Positions 34,680-46,600 of a DNA stretch of 64,000 nt are shown here, piece after piece. Source of the stretch: Gibbula magus. Its lineage: Eukaryota; Mollusca; Gastropoda; Trochida; Trochidae. The notes under the pieces are model-generated. The model saw only the letters and a list, made by a program, of their open reading frames with translations, had not been told where the DNA came from and made no database searches. The stretch spans positions 10,931,756 to 10,995,755 of the forward strand of contig OW388292.1 of NCBI GenBank assembly GCA_936450465.1, given 5' to 3'. Every line of letters starts with the position of its first letter. Positions within the stretch are counted from its first letter, which is position 1. The position numbers and the translations under genes are program-made.

Positions 34680-35935
34680 CAGTGCCTGTCAGTAAGGCTA
34701 CCTAGTAATTGACTTGTTTGTGCAACCCACTCTGCAGTGCCTGTCAGTAAGGCTACCTAGTAATCGACTTGTTTGTGCAACCAACTCTGCAGTGCCTGTC
34801 AGTAAGGCTACCTAGTAACTGACTTGTTTGTGCAACCAACTCTGCAGTGCCTGTCAGTAAGGCTACCTAGTAATCGACTTGTTTGTGCAACCAACTCTGC
34901 AGTGCCTGTCAGTAAGGCTACCTAGTAATCGACTTGTTTGTGCAACCCACTCTGCAGTGCCTGTCAGTAAGGCTACCTAGTAATCGACTTGTTTGTGCAA
35001 CCAACTCTGCAGTGCCTGTCAGTAAGGCTACCTAGTAATCGACTTGTTTGTGCAACCCACTCTGCAGTGCCTGTCAGTAAGGCTACCTAGTAATCGACTT
35101 GTTTGTGCAACCAACTCTGCAGTGCCTGTCAGTAAGGCTACCTAGTAATCGACTTGTTTGTGCAACCTACTCTGCAGTGCCTGTCAGTAAGGCTACCTAG
35201 TAATCGACTTGTTTGTGCAACCAACTCTGCAGTGCCTGTCAGTAAGGCTACCTAGTAATCGACGTGTTTGTGCAACCAACTCTGCAGTGCCTGTCAGTAA
35301 GGCTACCTAGTAATCGACGTGTTTGTGCAACCAACTCTGCAGTGCCTGTCAGTAAGGCTACCTAGTAATCGACTTGTTTGTGCAACCAACTCTGCAGTGC
35401 CTGTCAGTAAGGCTACCTAGTAATCGACTTGTTTGTGCAACCAACTCTGCAGTGCCTGTCAGTAAGGCTACCTAGTAATCGACTTGTTTGTGCAACCAAC
35501 TCTGCAGTGCCTGTCAGTAAGGCTACCTAGTAATCGACTTGTTTGTGCAACCCACTCTGCAGTGCCTGTCAGTAAGGCTACCTAGTAATCGACTTGTTTG
35601 TGCAACCAACTCTGCAGTGCCTGTCAGTAAGGCTACCTAGTAATCGACTTGTTTGTGCAACCAACTCTGCAGTGCCTGTCAGTAAGGCTACCTAGTAATC
35701 GACTTGTTTGTGCAACCAACTCTGCAGTGCCTGTCAGTAAGGCTACCTAGTAATCGACTTGTTTGTGCAACCAACTCTGCAGTGCCTGTCAGTAAGGCTA
35801 CCTAGTAATCGACGTGTTTGTGCAACCAACTCTGCAGTGCCTGTCAGTAAGGCTACCTAGTAATCGACTTGTTTGTGCAACCCACTCTGCAGTGCCTGTC
35901 AGTAAGGCTACCTAGTGCTGGGCTTGGTTGTACAG
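34680..35935 (+). repeat. 55-bp satellite array, 22 full units
   Basis: The unit CAGTGCCTGTCAGTAAGGCT, ACCTAGTAATCGACTTGTTT, GTGCAACCAACTCTG (55 bp) starts at 34680 and recurs exactly every 55 bp to 35890, where a last decayed copy begins. Variation is almost confined to CCAACT/CCCACT/CCTACT and GACTTG/GACGTG. It has stops in all frames. Confidence 0.97.
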
Positions 35936-36032
35936 TCTACAGTGCCTGAGATGAAACTCTCTTTCAGATTTATCTTAATGTATTATGTTAATAGTTTTAA
36001 ATAACAAGAAGACATATAGAATACTAAACGAT

Positions 36033-36148
36033 GTCCTGTTTGATAACATGTTTATGAAACGAGTGGATGGTTTGGTATTTTAACGAGCGAAAGCGAGTTA
36101 AATACCGATGCCATTCACGAGTTTCATAAACATGTTATCAAACGGGAC
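36033..36148. mobile_element. Palindromic MITE
   Basis: GTCCTGTTTGATAACATGTT and TATGAAACGAGTG on the left pair with CACGAGTTTCATAAACATGT and TATCAAACGGGAC on the right. The centre holds the inner palindrome GAGCGAAAGCGAGTTAAATA. Sequence to about 36280 (GTGACGTCAATC, ATTACGTCACGCG) may belong to a larger element. Confidence 0.75.
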
Positions 36149-36379
36149 CGAGTTTATGTGACGCTCACTTGAAAAATTGGCCACCCGCTACTGAAGTCGC
36201 GCGGCTAGCATTGTGACGTCAATCAAAAACGACTATTACGTCACGCGCCTATTATGCCGTTACAACAGCACGCGGTGGTATCACACATGTGTGTAACCAA
36301 CTCATTGTTATCTAATGACTGATCTCACCACGGTTGAGTAATCAATAATGATCAACATCCCCCTCCAGACCTAATTAAT

Positions 36380-36570
36380 CGGAACAAGGGCAATAATTCA
36401 AGAAGAAATACTTGTGCCCTTCTCATTTTCATTCCATCAAGGTAAACAGTTTCTGAGAAAAGATATCCCCTTTGAAGATACATGGAACAGAGTTGAAAAA
36501 CAGAACAAGGGCAATAACTCCGGAAACAATAATCACTCGCTTCTTATTTTCAAGCACCATCAAGGCATTC
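36380..36570 (+). repeat. Two ~115-bp tandem units
   Basis: AACAAGGGCAATAATTC near 36382 and AACAAGGGCAATAACTC near 36503 head two diverged units that also share CTTCT-ATTTTCA-NCC-ATCAAGG. Confidence 0.6.
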
Positions 36571-38391
36571 TGCGTACTTAAATATTTAGCGTAGTCATCG
36601 AAGTTGTGACCTGCAAAACGGGACTGCGAAACACAGTCAGAGCTTCACGTACTGTACATGGCTAGCCTAGATTCAGCATATTAACAATTTTAAACTCAAA
36701 GAGAAAACCCGTAAACAACTGATAATTCTATATAAGACAGGTATTAGCTGCATTGATTCATGTTATGTTTTACATTTACAAATCTTACATGTTTCTGGAA
36801 GCTCATAATCCATTCATAAAACATTTATGGTCACATTGGATGAACATTGTACCTTATTTTATGTTATTAGCAGGATAAAGGCAACGGATGATTTAGATAT
36901 CCGTTGCGGGCATATGCGGATACCCAATGTAAATGCTAAAAACGGAGGTAAAGTGACTTCAATGTAAGACGTCCTGTAACAACGGATACCTTCATCAAAA
37001 TGTACATGATATATTTCATAAACATTAGTTCCTTTACCTAATATCCATCTTCACTGTACCAAACATGTGACTTGTATAAAGGGGATTGGAGAATTAACAA
37101 ACTTACTTTTAGTTTAGCTTTCCGTGGCTTAATACAAAGCGTCGTTGAATTAAATATATTGCATTTGAAAATCTTTGTATTTTAGAACTTATTTAGGCAT
37201 TGACACGTTTAGGTTTTAAGAATAACAGTTATATTGACTGAAAGATTAAGGAGGATAAATTCTGTGTCAATATACCGCGAAAAAAATCACACTGTTCCTT
37301 TGCATATATCAATGCACACATTTTAAGAAAAAATTTGTAATGTTCTCAATAATTTTATGTTCAAAATGAATAAAGAAATACATTTGATGATAGAAATAGT
37401 CGAATACACACTGTGTATTAGGTCGTCATGGCTCGCAAAATATAATGTTTATTCCTAATGCAGGATATTGACCACCCTAAAACCCACCCACAGGTGATTA
37501 TCTCTTGTTATGTAGTATATATGACATACCCCACACTTTCTCGTTGTGAATTTACAAAAGTCATTTTTGACATTGTAACAACTTAAGACACTGTTTTTCA
37601 ATAACGATATATAAAGATAAAGACATAATCCAAAGAAAGCCGATTGGCAGATGGCAGATATTACATCTGTTTCACATTTGCCACTAAGACAATTATCTTT
37701 GTTTCTGGCAAATGTCAGAATGCCATGATTATGCACTTTCTTCTTCGTTTAAGTTTTGTGAAACTGTTTGTATTAAGAGTTTATCTAACATTTGATGTGT
37801 TCTACAACAAAAATAGCATACATCACAGCGTAGAAAAAGGTTAAGAACTCAAAACGAAAATAGCCAATATATCTCTTTTAAAAACTACAAATGAAAAGTA
37901 AGTCTAATAGCCATTAGCGAATAATTGATTTCTGACATCTCATTTCACAGGATGACGTTACATCTATATAATATTTGATAAAAGCTGAGAGCCATGGGTG
38001 GAAGGAAGCCTTATGGGATGTAGTGAAGTATGTGTATCCCCAGAGCAAGCACGTTAAGCTGATTTGACTTTTATTAAAATGGTGATAACAATGATAATAA
38101 ATGCATGACGTTTACTATGTATATTTATATATATTTGGAGAACTGAGAAAGACGACAATTGTTGTGCTCATCATGACTTTGTCAATATACTTCAAAACAG
38201 TAGATAGAATTTTGATGTAAAGCTTATGTTTTCTCTTAGCTACTGTGCTCGGTAAATATCGGCCTTACCCATCAGTCCATGGTAGATACGTGATACTTTA
38301 CCTGTAATCGTGGTCTGTATATTATAAACTGTATAAGACAGGACGATAAACTCACAGGGAAGATGTTTATAACAGTATGCACAAATGCATC
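36571..38391. other. Intergenic DNA with partial similarity to 55.0 kb
   Basis: The stretch 37490-37620 (GTAGTATATATGACATACCC then CACACTTTCTCG and TTTTTGACATTGTAACAACTTAAG) resembles 55020-55150 (GTGGTACATATGACATGCCC). No gene is supported. Confidence 0.4.
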
Positions 38392-39643
38392 AAAGTCCGT
38401 CAACCTAAGTTTTGGAACACGTTTTTTTGCAAATTGCATTTAAACAACACACAATACCAAACTGTAATTTGATCCATTCATAATTATATATGGTGACCTA
38501 ATGTGGGTCTGAATTTCTCAAGTTTATCTAAATCATTAAAAAATTTACTTTAGAACTTATCATGTAAAGTTTTTGACTATAACGACATTTTCACAAGGGA
38601 AGACTAGCAAGTACTGGAACAGCTATCAACAATGTCACACTATGTGTCAAAGTGTTATATACATGCATGCACGTGCATATGAAAGGAACGGAGTGTGACG
38701 TCACATTTACAGGTAGCGGCGAGCAGTGGATAAGATGCTCTCCAAAGATGCACGGGACATTATTAAGAGAGTACATGCGTTTTAAAAGAAAGAATCCAAA
38801 AGACAAAAACCGTTTAATTTCGTTAAATTGCACCACGAAACGTACACTCCATGCTAAAAAACCTTTCTAGAACGACACTTCATCGCATTATCTCCCTTGA
38901 CAATGATGCAAAATCTGATACTGAAACCCTGCATGGGCCGGGGACATATCAAAACATCCTAAGAAATGTAAACTGTATGATTTTGATAAACGAGTTGTGA
39001 TGGATTTAATTCGGCGCTTACATAAGTCGAATGAGTATCTTTATTCCAAAAGTTGAAAAAGATGATCATGATATTCATGTATCTAAATACACAATAGGCA
39101 AGTTATTGCTTAAATACGGATACCCCTTCAAATATTTTAAGTTGAAATACATCAAACGTTAAGAAAATGACGAAACTTGTAATATTCCAACAGATTTGTG
39201 GAAAAATTGTGTGGATCATGTAATGAAAGTAGAGGACAATACTGGCAAAAGGACGGTTTAAAACCCAAACTGATTATCATAGATTTGAACTCTGAATGTG
39301 ACACAAACATTGAAGTTGGGGCTTCTGGTACATCTGCATTTAAATACATGTATATATAAACATTGATCGTCAGTTTCATCTGCCTATCTTTATCATTTGA
39401 TGTTGTTTGATTAACACATGAATAACATACATTTACATTTTCATACAAATTTACGAACAAATCTATATGAAAACATATATACATGATACTTTGTGAAGTG
39501 AAATCTTTAATAATTTAGATAAACTTGAGAAATTCAGGTCACCGTATTTAATTATGAATGGAACAAACAAGAGTTTGATATTGTGTGTTGTTTAAATGAA
39601 ACTTGTAAAAAAACGTGTTCCAAAAGTTAGGTTGACGGACTTT
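38392..39643 (+). mobile_element. DNA transposon with ~150-bp TIRs and a decayed DDE-type ORF
   Basis: AAAGTCCGTCAACCTAAGTT, TTGGAACACGTTTTTTT and TTTAAACAACACACAATA (from 38392) are matched inverted by the sequence ending at 39643. Similarity continues through TTCTCAAGTTTATCTAAAT to about 38540 and 39490. The interior encodes scattered transposase-like pieces. I could not define a target-site duplication: neither TA nor a longer repeat matches across the ends. Confidence 0.85.
38737..39358 (+). pseudogene. Internally deleted DDE transposase remnant
   Basis: Plus-strand pieces, joined across shifts, read YDFDKRVVMDLIRRLHKSNE then HDIHVSKYTIGKLLLKYGYP, an HTH-like N-terminal region. They pass almost directly into LWKNCVDHVMKVED, YWQKDG and KPKLIIIDLNSECDTN, which resembles the C-terminal end of IS630/Tc1-like transposases of invertebrates. 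The catalytic core expected between them is missing. The family call is by wording only. The remnant cannot encode an active enzyme. Confidence 0.5.
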
Positions 39644-40689
39644 AGTTAATAATTTTGAGTACCATTGAGTACCTCGAGGGAGGTTCAAGGCGATGTTTGA
39701 CGTTTTGAATTCCAGATACTACCTCTGATTCCTCTTTTAGTTTATGTATCTATTGAGCGTCAAAACTCCACACACAACCAGTCTAACCAGATTTAATGTT
39801 CTCAAAATATGGGTCGATGATCGTGATTTTTTTTAAAGATTGTCTTGCAGTTTATGTATAATTTGTATTGCTTCTTCATCGTGATATGTAAATATCATTG
39901 CAGATTTTGTTCGTGTTAGTCTTGGCACATGTGGCATTGTAATGGGTTACCGAAATGAAATCAATTTCAATATTTGTCTCATGACGACACCTGTGGCATT
40001 GCATACTAGCCTTAGACTTATGTATTTCAACACTTCACAATATATAGTATTATCTAGTCAGTAGATGTATCTATCGTTACACTGCAGTTCACTGTAATAA
40101 CTTCAAGCCTTTGCCATGCTGTAAGTCGTTTATCATAGGTTTACATGTCTTACAAGTCTAGACAAGCATTGTCCATGACATAAACATGAAGAATGTTGAT
40201 AGATGGCGGAATTATTGATGCGGAATTTCTCTCTGGTTCGTGCCTATAAGCATTGAAATATGCTCCCTAACAATTATTATACTATACTTGTAAGCGTTAT
40301 ATAACAGTAACACATTTAGTAATGTGATACATTTGTTAGCTATTATAACACCTTCTTTTTTCTTATGACCTCCCAGTCATTAATAGCTTACAAGACAATC
40401 ACAGAGATGATATTATGAAGCATAAACTCTCTCCCTTAATGTCTGTTGCACCGATGATGAAAATATAAATACAAATATTATCATCGACTTCATTGACAAA
40501 CTAATAAACCCTTCAAACATATATTCTTCTTTAAATGTTTGACATTACCTTACACCGTACTTGTTTATTAGGTTTCCCATGAATTCCTTTTTGTGTTATT
40601 TTGTATTTTGCAGCTGTTCCTTTTGATTAAAAATGTAATCAGTTGAACATCCTCGGTCTAAATACAAAGATAACAACACATAATAACTA

Positions 40690-41000
40690 ACATTTGTTCT
40701 AACAATATTACTTTATCCATTTAGATGTAATAAATATGTATTTACAAGCTAATTTTTCACCGACACCCTCACATTCTGACCGTAGGAACCAAATTCGACA
40801 GTTACCAGCCACTAGAAACGAAATGTACACAAAATGAGACAGTTGAAAACACCATTATTATTTTTAAATGATTTTTGAAATATACAATTTTCTATTAAAG
40901 GATTGAATGACAATACCGGCAATAAAAGAAGTACATATTTACATAAAAGTATTCCTGGTCTTTTGCTGTATAAAATATCAAATTCACAGATCTCGGTCAA
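40690..41000 (+). repeat. Diverged duplicate of 56060-56290
   Basis: Shared ordered words: TTTATCCATTT-GATG-AATAAA, TTTACA, ACAAAATG-GACAGTTGAAAACA. Both are followed by an A+T-rich run. Confidence 0.55.
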
Positions 41001-41109
41001 CGTTCTTGCCAGTCAGCAATAGCATGGTCGGCCTAAACTAGTATGATGTGTTGGAAGTCATTTTGTATGAACTGAAAGAAGTGTGTATCACTTAAAATAT
41101 GACTGATAA

Positions 41110-41570
41110 TATGAGATATGAGATAATAACAAGACCATCGATTAGATAATAGGTTACAAACCCGTGGAATTGTTAGTGTTATTCATACATTCTAGTGTGT
41201 CTCTTCTGGATTGTATTGCTGGTTATCTTACAATACCAGTTGCAAATCTTTACACAATGTCACAAATCACTCCTTATCACTTCCGACCTTGGAATATCAG
41301 TATGTGGAAGTGATGACAAATTGGCTCTTTCCTTGCCACAGTACCTAGTTGCGGCTATCAGGATGAGAAATCATTTCATAATGAGTCGCTTGTGCTCCGG
41401 CGTCACTCCTATTACAAGAAATCAATCTGTCTCGGAAAGTACAGAACACTTCATCATTAGGTTGGATCATGTTATCCGTGTCTATGGCTGTGTGTCTGGA
41501 GTCTTTCCTGTGGATATTTGATTTGTTCCAATCTTGGAAATTCTAGTAGATGATAATTAAGCTATTCAAC
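41110..41570 (+). repeat. Dispersed ~350-bp block, copy 3 of 3
   Basis: See the copy at 15900-16290. The shared part here runs from about 41150 (TTAGATAATAGG) to about 41565 (AAGCTATTCAACATGTTA). Confidence 0.75.
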
Positions 41571-41819
41571 ATGTTATATTAGTAAGTTATTAAATTAACC
41601 TGTTAAATTTGACCAAGTATATACACACCTTTGATTGGTACGGAACAGAGATTTGTTTCATCAGTTCAAAGAATCAGGAACAGGGTCGTATACATACTTT
41701 TGTGTATTCTGCTTTTACATATTACGACAATAAGTGTCCTTAACCATCATCTAAAGTTATCATTCAAATAATACATGTAAAGCAACAAAATAGTTTTACT
41801 TTTAAATCGTTCTGTTCCT

Positions 41820-42900
41820 ACCTGTGGGAAAGTATGAACAATTCTGAGCTTTCGGACGGCAATATAGCGGCTATTTTGAAATCTCCAATATCAGTTGAGC
41901 AGGTGGTTAATACAATTGAAACACTGCAATCTTCTAAATAAGCTGGTGATGACAAGTTCTTCAAACATTCGTGTGATGCTGCCCCATGTATCACTGTCCT
42001 GTTAAATGCATTATTTGATGAAGGTGTTTTCTCGATTGGTGATTGATTTGGTGAATAGGTTAAACTTATGGTCAGTATTGAATTAAAGTGTGTATCTCTT
42101 AAAATGCTAAAGAGAATAAGATCCATTTATGAATGTGTCAAATCCTGTGTTAAATCGAACAATGCCGGAAATACATCTGTGGAGAACGGCAAGGATGTGA
42201 TCTCAGCCCTCTTTTATTTTCGATATTCATAAACGAATTAGTAGATACAATAGAATCTAAATTTGTATCCTGGTATTCAACTACAGCTCACTCAGTTGTT
42301 CCTCCGTTTGTTCGCTGATGATGTTATTCTTCTCTCTGATACTACACCTGGCATGCAGAGGCGTATCAATGATCTGGATCAGCACTGTACTGATTACAAT
42401 ATTGACAATATAGTCTCAAATTGTGTTGTTTAGAAAAGAGAGAAACTGGTTTCTAGGAGGTACTCTAATAAAAGTACATACATGTAAGTGTGTAATTCTT
42501 GCAAACCTTATCGTGGTATAAACACTTAGTGATATCCAATTTACAAGCAGAAAAGGCTTTATTCAGTATAATTTGACCCCTATCAGAGTGGCAATCTTTA
42601 CAATATCACGTATTTTTCGAAAGTGTCACCAAGTTTGCTGTATGGCTCTGAAGTTGGATTATGATATTAGTTCTAATGTTGAGAAGGTTCAGTCTTTGGC
42701 TTGTAAATATGTACTTGGCACTAACTCGTCTTCTTCCAACCAGGTTGCGAATGTGGCAGATATCCATTATTCAGTTATGCTTACAAACGATGTATAAAGT
42801 ATTGGTATAGGCTTTTAAACATTCCAGTAAACACATCGGTAATGATACAAGAAATAGATAGCCACGGTAAGTTTGTACAATGCATTTAGGTACTCCAGTT
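41820..42900 (+). pseudogene. Decayed LINE reverse transcriptase
   Basis: Plus-strand pieces read NSELSDGNIAAILKSPISVE and FKHSCDAAPCITVLLNALFD (41840-42040). Across an apparent deletion come RQGCDLSPLLFSIFINELVD (42185-42245), the catalytic LFADDVILLSDT (about 42310-42345) and then DYDISSNVEKVQSLACKYVL (about 42655-42715), the post-RT region. Stops and shifts are frequent. It is a different lineage from the LINE at 31.7-34.6 kb. The clade is uncertain (CR1/RTE-like). Confidence 0.75.
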
Positions 42901-43059
42901 ACATAAAGTACAATATCCCACTCTTTGCCAAATTGTAACACTTTCTAGGTTCCCCTTGACATTCTTATCCTTTTGTGCGTCATAAGTGCTTCTGTCAGAT
43001 TTAATTTCTTTAACTTTGGTCCCGTGTGTAGCATCTCTGATTTTGTTGAGACACACTTA

Positions 43060-44170
43060 ACCTCTTGAAACACTACATCTCGTAATGAATAAGAACAAAA
43101 ATGTGCTTTTTTTATCAAGATAAATAATTCAAAATTTATAACAAATATTTGTTCTGGAAAGTGAACAGTTGTTCGTTATTGTAGGTAAAACCGTTACTGT
43201 CAGCCCTGTCAAATGTTTTGTTATGCATGACTTCTATATATCATTCATGGATCAAGTATACAAGAATCAGAATATTTGCAGACGAAACAGCAGAAGATCT
43301 GTTTCAGTGTAGCGCTTAAGAAAATAACGTTGTGGTTAAATGTAATCATTTTGGCAGTATTCATCCTCTACATTTAATATACTCATTGCACATAATGTCT
43401 CAAACTATTATTGATTCATACATAATTATACATCTCAGAGGGAGTTTATATAACGTCTAGACCATGGCAATGAAACCAATTTGTTCCTGGAAATATCATG
43501 TTGAGCCATCACAAGATGAACCTATGTATTATGCTTTACATATCATGTAGAACCATCAATATTAATACACCGAAATGAATCGTACTGTTGTGTAGTTAGC
43601 TCTGAAGACGTTTGTACTGTGAGATCGAGTAGAGTTCAACATTGTAGACATTCATTAACAATTCGATCCACTCAGTAGCACACATGCCAGGACGACTGAC
43701 GAATGAGCTGCTTAACCAATATTGTTCTTATCCACGAAACTACTCGGATTTAGTTGTACAATGACCAAAATCATTATGCATCGGTACACTCAATATTCAA
43801 ATCATGGCTCTCACTTTATGACTGTGTTATTCTTGTGAATGATCATGAGGTGCGTAAAACTGATGATATCTAAAGAGATCAAATTAAACCAAATCATTTA
43901 GTCACTTCTGGTATAATTAGGTAATGAATCAAGAAATGAATTAATTATACATTTCGTATTATTTACATAATCGTGGTCACCACGTGCATATGTGTCAAAT
44001 ATCAAATAATAACGAATTATCGACACTATCAATATTTGTGATAACTTTATAATCCTCCCGTGACAAAGAGATCTCAACTCATATCTTCTCACGTAGCTTC
44101 GGTTACAATTTCATGATTTTGATTATTTCTTGAAAACAATCCTAGCAATAAACGTTTGCAACACATGTGC
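43060..44170 (+). repeat. Diverged segmental duplicate (partner 20310-21660)
   Basis: See the partner entry. The copy lies about 22.5 kb downstream, in the same orientation and with small deletions. It has no gene. Confidence 0.7.
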
Positions 44171-44977
44171 TTGTTTTATCCGAAATAATCGCCTAAGTGA
44201 CTTCTGTCATATAGCAGATACGATACATGTATGTTAGTATCTCATTAATAAAGGAACGCTGCTCTTCCCGACGGTTACCAGGTGCTCAATTTCAAAGACA
44301 TAATTTGGAATCTCAACTAATCATGTTCTCTTTCACTCGCACAATAAAACTAGTACTGTGGTATTAGACCAAAGGCTGAGTTGAAAGGTAGAGATTGGGT
44401 AACCTCTACGGAGTGAAACTTATAAACTTACAGGCAAAAGAAACTCCATCAAGAAAAATACATGTTATTTAAATCCACGGCTAATACAAACGACTGAAAC
44501 AAGGCTTCAACATTCTCCAGAATTAAATGAATTAATTTTTTTAATTGTTGTTTTGAAATCTCTAAGTGTGATGTGAGAAAAGGGAATTTGTTGCTTGTTT
44601 TATGACGTCCCACAGTGATGATGCGTCAACGAATTAAAGTTAAATACTACACATTCCACATATTTTATTAACTAAATTCCTACATTTCATAACTAAAGGT
44701 TGTATTTGAACATAATTCCTGCCGTAATTCATGTTGAATAAGCGATTTGAGAAAACCATGTGTGTTTGAATAGACAGAAAAGTAAAAGTATCATACCCTG
44801 ATGAATGAAATTGTGAGTACATCTTTACAAAACACTTCAAACCGACTTTATCAGACATCAAATATGTCTCTGTTTAAAATGTGATGGCGTTTCTTTTGCA
44901 AGTCAGTAATGTAAGTACGTTACCAGACAAAAAATCTTGTTGATTCTAATATCGTCAAGGACAAGGTAAATATTATA
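44171..44977. other. Intergenic DNA, nothing recognised
   Basis: No supported frame, repeat or RNA gene. Confidence 0.45.
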
Positions 44978-45151
44978 CACTTAATTACTCATGGTGAGGT
45001 CATTATGTGAAATTCAAGGACTCGAGACCTGACTCCAGAGGAGGTCTGATGTGACCGAGACCGCAGGTCGAGGTCAGGTCAGACCGCCGAGGGAGTCAGG
45101 TCCGAGAGTCCTTGTATTTCACATAATGACCTCACCATGAGTAATTAAGTG
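44978..45151. mobile_element. Long palindrome (174 bp)
   Basis: CACTTAATTACTCATGGTGA, GGTCATTATGTGAAAT and CAAGGACTC at the left are complemented by GAGTCCTTG, ATTTCACATAATGACC and TCACCATGAGTAATTAAGTG at the right, almost without mismatch. The ~80-bp centre is rich in GAGGTC/GACCTG words. Low arm divergence suggests recent origin or gene conversion. Confidence 0.88.
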
Positions 45152-45439
45152 TTTTATTATATCGACATTTTTGTTTTTCTTCTTCAGACTATAGTATGTA
45201 TTTCTTATTTGTCAAATCGAACCCATAAGCTGACGCCATCTTGAAAGCGAACGTCAAAACAAACAGTCATGTGACAAATCATGTGACGAGTCAATATCTC
45301 AGGTCAGTGACATGAATTTCTGTCATAAAACTGACCTCATCACTGGAATCGGAGGTCAATTTACAAATATATTTTTCAATCACGTGGTGTGAACTGACCA
45401 ATGATATTCTTACAAATTGAATTGAGGTATAATAATCCT

Positions 45440-46240
45440 TATTATGTCCCCCGAAAATATTTTCGGGAGACATAATGTTTTCACCTCTGTCCGTCATTCC
45501 CTTATTCCGTTATTCCGAAAAGCTTTCTTTTCCAGGCCATATCTCAAAAACCGTTCAATATTTTTTCACGAAACTTGGTATGTGGTTAGACCTAGTGGTG
45601 GAGTGGTGCCTTTCGCTATTTTGGTTATTCTGATGATTTTTTTTCTGGTTTTCATGGAAACAATTTGAACTTAGTGCAAATTGGGGGTAAGGGACCTTTT
45701 CCGGCCTCTATCTCCAAATCCGTTCAATATTTGTTCACCAACCTTGGTATTTGCTTAGACCTAGTGATAGAGTGGTGCCTTTTGCTATTTTGGTTATTCT
45801 GAAGTTTTTATTTCTCGTTTTTTTTCTGGTTTCAATGGAAACAGCTTAAACTTAGTGCATATGGTGGGTAGGGACCTTTTCCGACCTCTATCTCAAAATC
45901 TATTCAGTATTATTTAATGAGACTTGGTATGTGTTTAGACTCAAAGATGGAATGTTGCCAGCGTTTTGCTACTTAAATCATTCTGAAATTCTGGTTTCCA
46001 TGGAAACAATTTTAACAAAGAGGCCAGAAAAGGGACACAGTTTGATCTAAGAGGCTACATGGAAACAAGTTCATTTATTCTAATAGATTAACCTTTTTGA
46101 ATTTTCCTTTCTGAAATGCCTCTGGCATAAGTGGAAAATAAGGGTGGTAATAAGAAATAAGATGATAAGGTTGTATTGAAAGTTGGAGCGGGGGACATCA
46201 CAGTGCATCACATGCACATTTTTCTAGTTGATCAATTGTG
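45440..46240 (+). mobile_element. Hairpin-capped element with internal ~180-bp units, copy 2
   Basis: Starts with the hairpin ATTATGTCCCCCGAAAATAT/TTTCGGGAGACATAAT (45441-45475), then TTTTCACCTC-GTCCGT. About three units follow with CCTCTATCTC, CCGTTCAATATT, CTTGGTAT-TG-TTAGACC, GGTGCCTTTTGCTATTTTGG and GGTTTC-ATGGAAACA. It closes with GGGGGACATCACAGTGCATC (46190-46209). The end matches that of copy 1 at 23.05 kb inverted. Frames follow the unit and are not genes. Confidence 0.7.
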
Positions 46241-46600
46241 TTTATATACAGCTTATCAGTTTACTTTATAAGTTTTACTCTTTTCAGCGAAAGCTCTATG
46301 AAATAAATTATTCCACTGACATGAAACACACAATAAATCAGTAGGGGAAGAACAAGAGGTGAATATTTTGGAAGAATATAGCTGTTGATAAAGTGACAAC
46401 CCAATTCAGTTACATTTCTACATCTTCGTTAGTCTATTCAATCTGACAACCATTCCAAATTTGAAAGTTTACTTGGTCGTACATCAGTTGTCACAATATT
46501 GTTATAGATTAAGTATTGGTCTGCTGGTTCATAAGCAATGGGCACGTTTTTTATATAAAAAAATATATTTAATGTATATAAATAACAACTAAAATATCTG
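46241..46600. other. A+T-rich target DNA upstream of the LINE
   Basis: Contains no recognised feature until AACTAAAATATCTG (46587-46600), the upstream target-site duplication of the L1/Tx1-type LINE. Confidence 0.5.
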
